Shown here in pieces: positions 7,271 to 15,262 of a stretch of 35,220 nucleotides of DNA; position 1 is the stretch's first letter, and each line of letters begins with the position of its first letter. Both the position numbers and the translations under genes were made by a program. Origin of the DNA: JBBQUP01 sp038212305 (lineage in GTDB: Bacteria; Bacteroidota; Bacteroidia; Bacteroidales; Marinilabiliaceae); assembly GCA_038212305.1 (NCBI GenBank), contig JBBQUP010000025.1:1-35220 (forward strand), in the 5' to 3' direction. The notes under the pieces were generated by a model. The model worked only from the letters and a program-made list of their open reading frames with translations, was not told where the DNA came from and ran no database searches.

Positions 7271-7855
7271 CGAATACTTTTAATAACTGAAAAGTATTTT
7301 CCGTTAAAAAATGGCGAACACATTGTTGTTGAGCCCGATAAGATGGAGCTTGAAAAGTGGTTATCGATTTTTTTGACTAACTTATCATTGGTTAAATTGG
7401 TTGTGGTTGCATCCAATACTGATAGGTTGTTTGAGTTATTAAAAGAATTATTTAATTACTTGGAGGCTGCCGGAGGATTGGTTAAGAACGAAAAGGGAGA
7501 TTTGCTTTTTATTTATCGGTTGAATCGATGGGATTTGCCTAAAGGCAAACGCGAAAAGGGTGAAACCATTGTGGAAACTGCCTTGCGTGAAGTCGCAGAA
7601 GAGTGCGGACTTAATGGGGTTGAAATAAAAGGGAATAGTATTAAATCCTATCATATCTACCCTTTGAATAATCACTATGTTTTAAAAGCAACCTTTTGGT
7701 TCGAAATGGATTATAAAGGCGATGAAATACTCATTCCTCAATCGATCGAAAATATTACTAAAGCTCAATGGCTTCATCCTTCCGATTTTTCAATGGTGGT
7801 GGCTAATACCTATCCTTCAGTTTTAGATGTGTTGACTGGCTTTGGCTACATTTAA
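7247..7855 (+). CDS. NUDIX hydrolase
   Basis: A nucleoside-diphosphate-linked hydrolase of unknown substrate. A perfect Nudix box, GKREKGE then seven residues then REVAEECGL, lies at about residues 100-122, preceded by RWDLPKG. An N-terminal region of about 70 residues precedes the domain. I chose the ATG at 7247 (MYKVFFNQ, 202 residues), which resembles what I recall of Bacteroidota relatives; an ATG at 7238 in frame would add three residues and overlap the pyrE start codon within a CATG. It is divergent from pyrE. A link to nucleotide metabolism is suggested only by that neighbour. Confidence 0.9.
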   Translation: MYKVFFNQRILLITEKYFPLKNGEHIVVEPDKMELEKWLSIFLTNLSLVKLVVVASNTDRLFELLKELFNYLEAAGGLVKNEKGDLLFIYRLNRWDLPKGKREKGETIVETALREVAEECGLNGVEIKGNSIKSYHIYPLNNHYVLKATFWFEMDYKGDEILIPQSIENITKAQWLHPSDFSMVVANTYPSVLDVLTGFGYI

Positions 7856-7925
7856 CGGGTAAGCAAAAAAGGAGTAGCTCATTCAAATAGTTTGAACAAG
7901 CTACTTTTTTCCCAAAACTGACTAG

Positions 7926-10163
7926 TTATTGTTTTACTTCGAAAGGAATTTTCAAAGAAAACGAAATGTTTCTTCCTGGATTTAAGAGGTTTACTTCATT
8001 TAGCGTTGATAAATGATCGATGTATTTGACATCAAACAAATTGGTAACTCCAAGTCCAATTATAATATCCTGATGATTTAATTTTATTGTTCCACCAACG
8101 CTGCCATCAACAAGTGTATATCCAGCAGTTGTTGTTTCGTCGGGTGCTGCATTGTTTTGGCTAAAGGCTGTATGAACATTCAATGAACAATAAGGATGAA
8201 TGATTTTAGTCATTTTTTCTGTTTCGGCACGCAGTTCAACGTTTAATTTATTTGCCGGAATAAATGGTAGATAGTCGCCAATTGTTTGCTTGCCAACAAC
8301 CGTTGAAAATGTAGTTTCGAAATGCAACCACTTGATGAATTGCGGATGAATGTGCAAACCAGTTTCGCCCCCAATTAATGTGGAGTTATTTTGCTTGTAC
8401 TTGTAAATGCTCAGGTCCGAAGCTGTTTTCTCGCCAGTAGGCGAAATGTAAATGTAATGGTTGATGATGTTGTAAAACCCAGCTAAATCAAACGTAAAAT
8501 TATCTTGATGATAGTGCAAGCTCAAATCACTTTCATGCGAATTTTCGGGCACTAAGCTTTCATTACCAACTTCATAGCGCGATTCGTGCTGGCCATTTGA
8601 GGTGAGCTCGGCCAAGTTGGGTGTGCGATAAGCAGTGGCATAATTTAACCGAAACAACAATTTGCTAGTAACATTATAGGTAGCCCCAATGGATCCGCTA
8701 TAATTTCCGTAGTTTTTATCGATTGCTGCACGATAAGTCGATGGATCATTGGAGGTTCCAATTACCAAGGATCTAATCGTTTTTGCATCGTACCTAATAC
8801 CTGTTTGAACCTTTAAATTACTGAAAAAGGTATGTTGAACCAAGCAAAACCCCGAGTAATTATTGGTGGTGGCATTGGGAAGTAGCAGGGTTGGTCGGTT
8901 GTTTAAATTCGAATTGTTCTGATTAAATCCCTGAAATCCTACAATATATTCCGATTTGGCATCGGATGGTAGATGTAATTTAGTTTCATAAGTTAAAGTC
9001 GCCAAGTCCATTTGTATTTCGTACTCATTGGGTTCACCAAAGTGAATGAGCTCGGTATTCTGATAGGATGCATTAACATCTAATTTAAGTTGACCCAAAT
9101 AAATGTCGTTCTGCGACGATAGCAAATGAGTGTTTAATTGTTGGTAATACAGTGTGTTTTTACGTCCGCGAGCAGTAATGGCTTCAATGGCTTCGGGTTC
9201 AACCAATCCTAGGTTTTGATTGTTGTAATCGTAATACAATTTAAACGCTCCTTTCGATCCAACATAGCCTGTATTTGCTTTGAGCGCATATTGGTTAAAT
9301 CTCGAATTGGGTGCATAATCACCTCCACCTTGCAGAAAATCGGCATTGCTTTTCTGTCCCACTCGAATACCTCCAAAATAGTGATCGGTGGCACCTTTTA
9401 CTCCCAAATTATTTTCAATACCCAAAGTGTTGGTGAAGAGCTGAAGGTTGTAATCGCCCTTAATGCTATTTGACTGGGCTGGTTTTTCTTTAATAAAATT
9501 AATTACTCCGCCAATGGCATCAGAGCCATAAAGCAACGAGGCCGGGCCTTTTATTACCTCAACGCTCTCGATGCCAAATTCATCAATCCCAAGTGGGTGA
9601 TGACTCGAGTATTGATAATTTTCAAAACGAACACCATTGTTTAAAACCAGAATATCATTCATCGATAAACCACGAATAACAGGTTTTGAAACACCACTAC
9701 CTTTCGAGATCATATCAACACCTGGAATTTTTGTTAAGGTTGACATGAAATTTGGGGTTGGTATTGTGTTGCTTGAGTTCAGCTTGAGCACATCAATTTT
9801 AACGGCATTCTCGTGTTGAGTCGAATGATAACCACCCGTTACCACAATCTCTTCGGTTTCGATGGTAGTAGGTTTCATATTAACATCAACCGTTTGATCG
9901 GCGTTATTTAATACAATTGTCTCAAGTTGAGTCGAGAAACCTATAAATGAAAAATGAAGGTTGATTTTCGCATTTGGTAAATCAGTTAACTCATATCTTC
10001 CATTTACATCGGAAGTTGTGTTTTTATTTAGTTGGGGCACTAAAATGGTTGCTCCCGGTAAAGGCAAATTATCTTGGTCGGTAATTAGGCCGCTTATTTT
10101 ATTTTGTGATGAGATGACATGACACGTCAACATCGCAAAAAATAGTAGGATACTTTTTTTCAC
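7926..10163 (-). CDS. TonB-dependent receptor, probable metal uptake
   Basis: An outer-membrane gated channel. Its 745 residues carry a signal peptide (about 1-19), a carboxypeptidase-regulatory-like domain (about 22-105, GLITDQDNLPLPGATILV), a plug (about 115-225) with VIRGLSMNDILVLNNGVR and VEVIKGPASLLYGSDAIGG, and a beta-barrel ending in a terminal strand. The plug has a YQYSSHHPLGID stretch, a His pair that fits a metal role. The start codon is GTG at 10163, which places the signal peptide correctly. It follows a small His/Cys-rich gene by 50 nt, probably in one operon. There is no STN domain, so it is not expected to signal through a FecR. Metal specificity (zinc or copper most plausible) is inference. 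Confidence 0.9.
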   Translation of the reverse strand: MKKSILLFFAMLTCHVISSQNKISGLITDQDNLPLPGATILVPQLNKNTTSDVNGRYELTDLPNAKINLHFSFIGFSTQLETIVLNNADQTVDVNMKPTTIETEEIVVTGGYHSTQHENAVKIDVLKLNSSNTIPTPNFMSTLTKIPGVDMISKGSGVSKPVIRGLSMNDILVLNNGVRFENYQYSSHHPLGIDEFGIESVEVIKGPASLLYGSDAIGGVINFIKEKPAQSNSIKGDYNLQLFTNTLGIENNLGVKGATDHYFGGIRVGQKSNADFLQGGGDYAPNSRFNQYALKANTGYVGSKGAFKLYYDYNNQNLGLVEPEAIEAITARGRKNTLYYQQLNTHLLSSQNDIYLGQLKLDVNASYQNTELIHFGEPNEYEIQMDLATLTYETKLHLPSDAKSEYIVGFQGFNQNNSNLNNRPTLLLPNATTNNYSGFCLVQHTFFSNLKVQTGIRYDAKTIRSLVIGTSNDPSTYRAAIDKNYGNYSGSIGATYNVTSKLLFRLNYATAYRTPNLAELTSNGQHESRYEVGNESLVPENSHESDLSLHYHQDNFTFDLAGFYNIINHYIYISPTGEKTASDLSIYKYKQNNSTLIGGETGLHIHPQFIKWLHFETTFSTVVGKQTIGDYLPFIPANKLNVELRAETEKMTKIIHPYCSLNVHTAFSQNNAAPDETTTAGYTLVDGSVGGTIKLNHQDIIIGLGVTNLFDVKYIDHLSTLNEVNLLNPGRNISFSLKIPFEVKQ

Positions 10164-10213
10164 TGTGTGTAAGTTTTATTGTTAAATAAAATATTTTTAA
10201 ACTAAACGAGATG

Positions 10214-10522
10214 TCAGTTTAATGGGGGCGCACGAAGTGAAAAAGAGTAAAGTGGTAGTCCGTAAAATATAAACGAATAGAAGGAGATAATAAAACTACC
10301 AGCCAATACCATTTTTGAAGGAACGGATGGTAAATTGTTGATTGAATAAACGGAAAACTCGAAATTGCAGGTTAAACAAATGGGGTGTGATGTATGCAAA
10401 TGTTTGGTGTTCTTTGCATGGCAGACAAACTCATCGTGATGATGATGTTGTTTGATGATGGTTGGAGTAATTAGCACCAACACCAATATCAACGAAAGGG
10501 CATGTCTGAATTTAACAATCAT
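10214..10522 (-). CDS. Small His/Cys-rich membrane protein
   Basis: The 102 residues consist of an N-terminal hydrophobic segment (about 7-24, signal peptide or anchor), a metal-ligand-rich stretch HHHHDEFVC followed by H-x-H, H, and a C-x-x-C (C-L-T-C) at about 27-56, then a second hydrophobic segment (about 72-91) and an LRAPP tail. I recall similar small proteins next to TonB receptors in other Bacteroidota but know no assigned function. The arrangement suggests a metal-binding loop outside the cytoplasm. It is probably co-transcribed with the receptor that follows. A metal sensor, periplasmic buffer or receptor accessory are all possible. Confidence 0.72.
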   Translation of the reverse strand: MIVKFRHALSLILVLVLITPTIIKQHHHHDEFVCHAKNTKHLHTSHPICLTCNFEFSVYSINNLPSVPSKMVLAGSFIISFYSFIFYGLPLYSFSLRAPPLN

Positions 10523-10647
10523 TCTGCTACCAGTCTATATTTAAATAATCGATGATTGAATAAAACATTTAGTTGAGAATAAAAAGAACCAGTTAAAGGT
10601 TTACAATTTGGTTTTGTTCATTATAAAAGTTAAAAGTCTCTAATAAC

Positions 10648-13101
10648 TCAAACTGGATCCACATTAATTTGCACAATTACCGATCGGTATTCGGGTTGAG
10701 CAATTAAGGCATGAATCGAATGCTGAATCATCTGCTTGGTTTTTATCATAGAAGCATTGCGTTCGAGCTTTAGCATAATTTGACGAATAAACAAGGTTTG
10801 AATCCTTGCCACCAAAGGAGGTTGAGGGCCTAAAACACGGTTGCCAAAAATCTGCCCTAATGCCAATGCCAAATTGCGCGATGCCTTATCAGTCCTGCCT
10901 TCATCGCGATGTTTAATGGTTATGTGAATAAGACGATAGAACGGGGGATACTTAAACAGTTCGCGTTCTTCGAGCTGAGCCTTTAAAAAATCGTGGTAAT
11001 TATGCTGAATCACCCACTGAATCACCGGATGATCGGGATCGGTGGTTTGAAGAACAACCGTGCCTTGTTTGTGTTTACGACCTGCTCGCCCACTCACTTG
11101 CGACATGAGCTGAAACCCTCGTTCGTGCGATCTGAAATCGGGGTAGTTCAACGTATTTTCGGCATCTAAAATGCCCACCAAACTCACGTTATCAAAGTCC
11201 AACCCTTTCGAAATCATTTGCGTTCCAACCAAAATATCGAGTTTCTTTTGTTCGAAATCAAATAAAATGGTTTCGTAAGCTTTTTTCGATCGGGTGGTAT
11301 CTAAATCCATCCGCGCTATGCGAGCTTCAGGGAAAAACAGCTTGAGTTCTTGTTCGATTTTTTCGGTTCCAAAACCACGGGTTTCCATGGCGGGTGAACC
11401 GCAAGCGGGACATTCGTTGGGAAAAGCAAGCGAGTAACCACAATAGTGGCAATTTAATAAGTGCTTGTTTTTGTGGTACGTCATGCTCACATCGCAATTT
11501 TGGCATTTGGGTATGTGAGCGCATTCGCCACACTCCACATAAGGTGCAAACCCTCTCCTGTTTTGAAACAAGATAACTTGCTCTTTGGCATTAAGCGCAA
11601 TGGTAAGTTGTTCGATAAGTAGTGGAGTAAAATGCGATTTCATCTGCTTTTTCCGCTTGGCCTCCCGAACATTGGCAATAAGAATCTGAGGCATTTCCAA
11701 ACCGCCATATCGCTCATTTAATTCCACCAAAGTATATTTACCCTGCATGGCGTTATAGAATGAATCAACCGAAGGCGTAGCACTGGCTAAAAGTACATTG
11801 GCTTTGTGCAAATGTCCAAGCATTATGGCCGAATCGCGAGCATGGTAGCGGGGTGCTGGATCGTATTGCTTAAAGCTATTTTCGTGCTCTTCATCAACAA
11901 TAATGAGTCCTAAATTTTGAAAGGGAAGAAAAATGCCAGAACGAACAGCCAAAATTAGCTGATAGTTTTTCTTCATCAACACATCGTTCCAAACCTCAAC
12001 TCGTTCGCCATCGCTGTATTTCGAATGGTAGATTCCTAGCCTATTTCCAAAATGAAGTTTTAATCGACTGGTTATTTGAGTGGTTAATGCAATCTCGGGA
12101 AGTAAATAAAGCACTTGTTTATGCTCTTTGATAGCTTGTTCAATCAAATGAATGTATATTTCGGTCTTTCCGCTCCCAGTTACTCCTTTTAGCAATACTG
12201 TTTGATGGTTGTAAAAAGCAGTATTAATTTCATCCATTGCCTTAATTTGTCCATCATTTAAAGCTTTGGGAGCAATGGTTTGTGTTATCTCGTAATTTAG
12301 CCGTCCTATTTCATGAGCATACGGTACTAATATTTGTTTTTTAACCAATTCGTTAAGTGGAGCAGGCGATAATGCTGCATCTTCTTCGAGTTGCGATTTT
12401 AGTATTCGTTTCCCTTCTAAAGCTTTGGCAAATCCAACCTTGGAGATAAACAACATAAGGATTTCAAGTTGTTTTGTTGCTCTATTTAATTGATCAAAAA
12501 CCGTTTTGAGCGTTTCTTCGGTTCTAAAATTTTCACCCAAATAATAGCCAGTTACCGTTTTGGGTTTGTAACTCTCTTCAATCGATTCTTCAATTGACAA
12601 TGCACCCAGGTGATGCAATTTAAATAGTGTGTTGAAAACCTCTTTTTTATCGAGTTGTTTTTGAATTTCGCTAATGGTTGTTTTCTTCTGACTATTAACA
12701 AAACCCAAAATGGTTAACTCATTGGATGTAAGCGGAGTGGTTTCACAAAAATCAGGATTGGCAAAAACATGTGTTTCGCTAGCCATTTTAAAGCCTGATG
12801 GTAAGGCTGCTTTAAAAACGTCACCTAGCGTGCATTGATAATAATCGCTCATCCATTTCCAGAAGTCTAATTGCAGCAAATTAATTACCGGATACTCATC
12901 TAAAACGGTGTGAATAGGTTTTGCATCATAATGAACGGGTGGTGTTTGATGTATCTCAATAATAATTGCGGTATAAAACTTTCGTCGACCAAAAGGTACA
13001 ATAACTCGCATGCCAATTTCAACTGGCTCCGATGGATTAACCAAATAGGTAAACAGCTGCGGAAGTGGTAATGGCAATACTACGTTTGCGAATTGGCTCA
13101 T
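10648..13101 (-). CDS. priA: Primosomal protein N' (replication restart helicase PriA)
   Basis: A 3'-5' DNA helicase that reloads the replisome at stalled forks. The 817 residues contain an N-terminal 3'BD domain, Walker A GVTGSGKT (306-313), DEEH (403-406), a LLASATPS motif, eight zinc-binding cysteines (C524, C527, C533, C536, C551, C554, C564, C567) and C-terminal helicase motifs including QMISKGLDFDNVSLVGILDAD-like and QVSGRAGR. The length is slightly above the E. coli protein (732), as is usual in this phylum. It is a single gene, divergent from the 13346 gene across 244 nt. Confidence 0.97.
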   Translation of the reverse strand: MSQFANVVLPLPLPQLFTYLVNPSEPVEIGMRVIVPFGRRKFYTAIIIEIHQTPPVHYDAKPIHTVLDEYPVINLLQLDFWKWMSDYYQCTLGDVFKAALPSGFKMASETHVFANPDFCETTPLTSNELTILGFVNSQKKTTISEIQKQLDKKEVFNTLFKLHHLGALSIEESIEESYKPKTVTGYYLGENFRTEETLKTVFDQLNRATKQLEILMLFISKVGFAKALEGKRILKSQLEEDAALSPAPLNELVKKQILVPYAHEIGRLNYEITQTIAPKALNDGQIKAMDEINTAFYNHQTVLLKGVTGSGKTEIYIHLIEQAIKEHKQVLYLLPEIALTTQITSRLKLHFGNRLGIYHSKYSDGERVEVWNDVLMKKNYQLILAVRSGIFLPFQNLGLIIVDEEHENSFKQYDPAPRYHARDSAIMLGHLHKANVLLASATPSVDSFYNAMQGKYTLVELNERYGGLEMPQILIANVREAKRKKQMKSHFTPLLIEQLTIALNAKEQVILFQNRRGFAPYVECGECAHIPKCQNCDVSMTYHKNKHLLNCHYCGYSLAFPNECPACGSPAMETRGFGTEKIEQELKLFFPEARIARMDLDTTRSKKAYETILFDFEQKKLDILVGTQMISKGLDFDNVSLVGILDAENTLNYPDFRSHERGFQLMSQVSGRAGRKHKQGTVVLQTTDPDHPVIQWVIQHNYHDFLKAQLEERELFKYPPFYRLIHITIKHRDEGRTDKASRNLALALGQIFGNRVLGPQPPLVARIQTLFIRQIMLKLERNASMIKTKQMIQHSIHALIAQPEYRSVIVQINVDPV

Positions 13102-13345
13102 TATACAAAGTTTTATTAAGCATGTAAAGATAAAAAATATGGGTTGGATGATATTTAAATAAGTGTTTTATTCCAATTCATCCTTAAATATCAGTTGTTG
13201 ACCAAATAGTCTGGAAAATAGTACGTGTTAAGATTAAATTAATTGTCATGTTTTATGAGATTAATAATAATTTAATAATTACCTAACTCAAAGTTTTTTT
13301 TAATCATGTAAATTCGACCATTACTAAGCCATAAAAACTAAACCT

Positions 13346-14029
13346 ATGCATATAAACATCCGAGAACCATACACAACCAGAGATAGTATTTTTGCTGATA
13401 AATGGTTTGATGAAAAGTTGATTCACTTATTATCAGCTAAATCCATTAATGCTGATCGATTTTATTTAACTGGTTTTGAAACAATCCTTTTTAACAAAAG
13501 GAGTAATTTTGCTGTCGAAACCATTCTTTCTTCAATTATTGCGTTCGATGAAAATGTATTAATTGTTGGCAATAGCCAAGATAATAAATGGGTAGAAGCT
13601 ATTTGTGATCACCATGGCATTGACAGTAAGTCTATTAGCATGAGTCAATTGCTTGAAAGCAAGGGTCGTTTTTTTGAGTTTTTAAAGGAGAATCCAGATA
13701 TTAGGTGCATTTTATTAAACGAACCAGAGTGTTTGTCCTATTCAATGGATGCGATAAAAACCGTTCATGATATTGCGAGTCAGTTTAAAGTTGAAATTGT
13801 GCTGAACTGTAGTGGTTTGCCATACTCGTTAGCTAATTTGAGCGAATGTGGCGTGTCGTTTATGGTGTTTTCACCAAATACTCACTCCCAGAGTTCCGTG
13901 GTAGTTGCACAACGTTCCAAATTAGTTCAGGCCGAAGGTCGAAGTCGTTCGATGGTGTATGATTTATACTATTACTGGCAAGAAACACTTTTTGATCGTA
14001 AACACGAAATTGAACCCATGGCAGTGTAA
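13346..14029 (+). CDS. Degenerate class V aminotransferase-like protein (pseudoenzyme)
   Basis: By eye this 227-residue protein follows the large domain of class V aminotransferases of the 2-aminoethylphosphonate-pyruvate transaminase kind. NFAVETILSSIIAFDENVLIVGN matches the N-terminal helix and strand, NPDIRCILLN the middle, and SRSMVYDLYYYWQ the conserved SLDLYDQW-like region. Two key PLP residues are lost: the Asp that binds the pyridine nitrogen is Asn (VLNCSG instead of VDAMSS), and the Schiff-base Lys region (SANKC-like) reads SPNTHSQ with no Lys. The C-terminal small domain is missing (family about 360 residues). The frame is intact, so it looks maintained as a non-catalytic protein, not decaying. 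A terminator follows it. Function unknown. Confidence 0.68.
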   Translation: MHINIREPYTTRDSIFADKWFDEKLIHLLSAKSINADRFYLTGFETILFNKRSNFAVETILSSIIAFDENVLIVGNSQDNKWVEAICDHHGIDSKSISMSQLLESKGRFFEFLKENPDIRCILLNEPECLSYSMDAIKTVHDIASQFKVEIVLNCSGLPYSLANLSECGVSFMVFSPNTHSQSSVVVAQRSKLVQAEGRSRSMVYDLYYYWQETLFDRKHEIEPMAV

Positions 14030-14055
14030 TTTATGATACTGTAAATTGTAATGAG

Positions 14056-14077
14056 AGGTACCTAGAGTACCTTTTTT
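14056..14077 (+). terminator. Terminator after the aminotransferase-like gene
   Basis: AGGTAC (14056-14061) pairs with GTACCT (14067-14072) around CTAGA, followed by a T run to 14077. It separates the 13346 gene from the glycosyltransferase. A near-consensus -7 box TATACTTG (14127-14134) follows and could start the next transcript. Confidence 0.7.
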
Positions 14078-14154
14078 GTTAATAATTCGTTTGCATTAAA
14101 ATTACATTCTGATGATATAGCAGCGCTATACTTGCATTGTAATTAAATGAATAG

Positions 14155-15192
14155 ATGAAAATATTATATGCAGTCAACGTATCAGGGAATGGTCAAATTT
14201 CGCGCGCCCTGGAGCTTATTCTTGTTCTTAAAAATTTTGGAGAAGTTGATATTGTTGCAAGTGGCGCAATAACTAAAGGGGAATTGCCTTGGCTTATTAA
14301 ATACAATTTTTCAGGTTTAGAATTAGTCTATGATAAAAATGGGACTATTAATATCTTGAAATGCTTAAAATACAATGATTTCAATACGTTTTTCAAGAAT
14401 GTAAAATTTTTACCTGTAAGCGATTACGACATTGTAATTAATGATTTTGAACCAATAACAGCATGGGCATGCAGGTTACGAAATGTGTCATGCATTGGAT
14501 TTAGTCACCAAAGTGCAGTTTTAGGACGACAAGTGCCTCGACCTCTTAGCTCAAATATTTTGGGACAACTATTAATGAAATGGTATGCTCCAGTAACCTA
14601 TCGGTATGGATTGCATTTTTCACCTTTCAATAGTACAACATTTACTCCGGTAATTCGTAAAGATATTCGATTGTCAACACCTACAATGGGCAATCATCAC
14701 ACTGTTTATCTACCGCAATATGCTGACAATGATATTATTAGCTTTCTTGATCAGTTTAAGGAGCAAAAATTTGAAGTTTTCTCAAAAACTTGCGAAATAC
14801 CCACTGTTCATAAAAATATTTCCATCGAACCAGTTGATAGACAACGATTTGCATCAAGTATAACCTCCTCGAAAGGAGTTTTATGTCATGCTGGATTCGA
14901 AACACCAGCTGAGGCTATGTTTTTACAGAAAAAACTTTGTGTAATACCTGTCAAAGAAAATTTCGAACAACAGTGCAATGCTCATGTATTAAAAAGGATG
15001 AGGGTTACTGTTATTCAATATTTGTCAGAAAAGGGAGGTGTTGATTTTGCAAACTGGATTAAATTCGGAAAACCTATATGCGTAGATTATAGGGATATAA
15101 CTTCCGAAATAGTTGATTATGTTTTAGTTCGACATACTTCCCACATAGATACTCTCCCTAATTTTGCCATCTCATCAGGGATGAGTTTGTAG
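14155..15192 (+). CDS. Glycosyltransferase of GT-B fold (MJ1255/GT28-like)
   Basis: The 345 residues show a GT-B pattern. The N terminus MKILYAVNVSGNGQISRALE is the Gly-rich loop (GNGH-x-SRA in relatives, with Gln for His here). SDYDIVINDFEPITAWACRL is the acceptor-domain DFEP motif, and the C-terminal nucleotide-sugar region VLCHAGFETPAEAMFLQKKLCVIPVKENFEQQCNA resembles the GGxxTxxEA...P...EQ pattern of GT28/MGT enzymes. It probably works at the inner face of the cytoplasmic membrane on a lipid or surface glycan, which is inference. The next gene is a lipid acyltransferase 70 nt downstream, so a glycolipid is possible. Donor and acceptor are unknown. Confidence 0.8.
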   Translation: MKILYAVNVSGNGQISRALELILVLKNFGEVDIVASGAITKGELPWLIKYNFSGLELVYDKNGTINILKCLKYNDFNTFFKNVKFLPVSDYDIVINDFEPITAWACRLRNVSCIGFSHQSAVLGRQVPRPLSSNILGQLLMKWYAPVTYRYGLHFSPFNSTTFTPVIRKDIRLSTPTMGNHHTVYLPQYADNDIISFLDQFKEQKFEVFSKTCEIPTVHKNISIEPVDRQRFASSITSSKGVLCHAGFETPAEAMFLQKKLCVIPVKENFEQQCNAHVLKRMRVTVIQYLSEKGGVDFANWIKFGKPICVDYRDITSEIVDYVLVRHTSHIDTLPNFAISSGMSL

Positions 15193-15262
15193 TTATTTTT
15201 TTTGAATTTTCGATTTCAATCGTTGTATAATTTTAGTTATTCACCTGTTTTACTTTAATATT

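Noticed and set aside
7240..7416. N-terminal extension of pyrE to a start at 7416
   Set aside because: The extension overlaps the NUDIX gene in antisense and is not part of the orotate phosphoribosyltransferase family; the ATG at 7239 gives the normal length.
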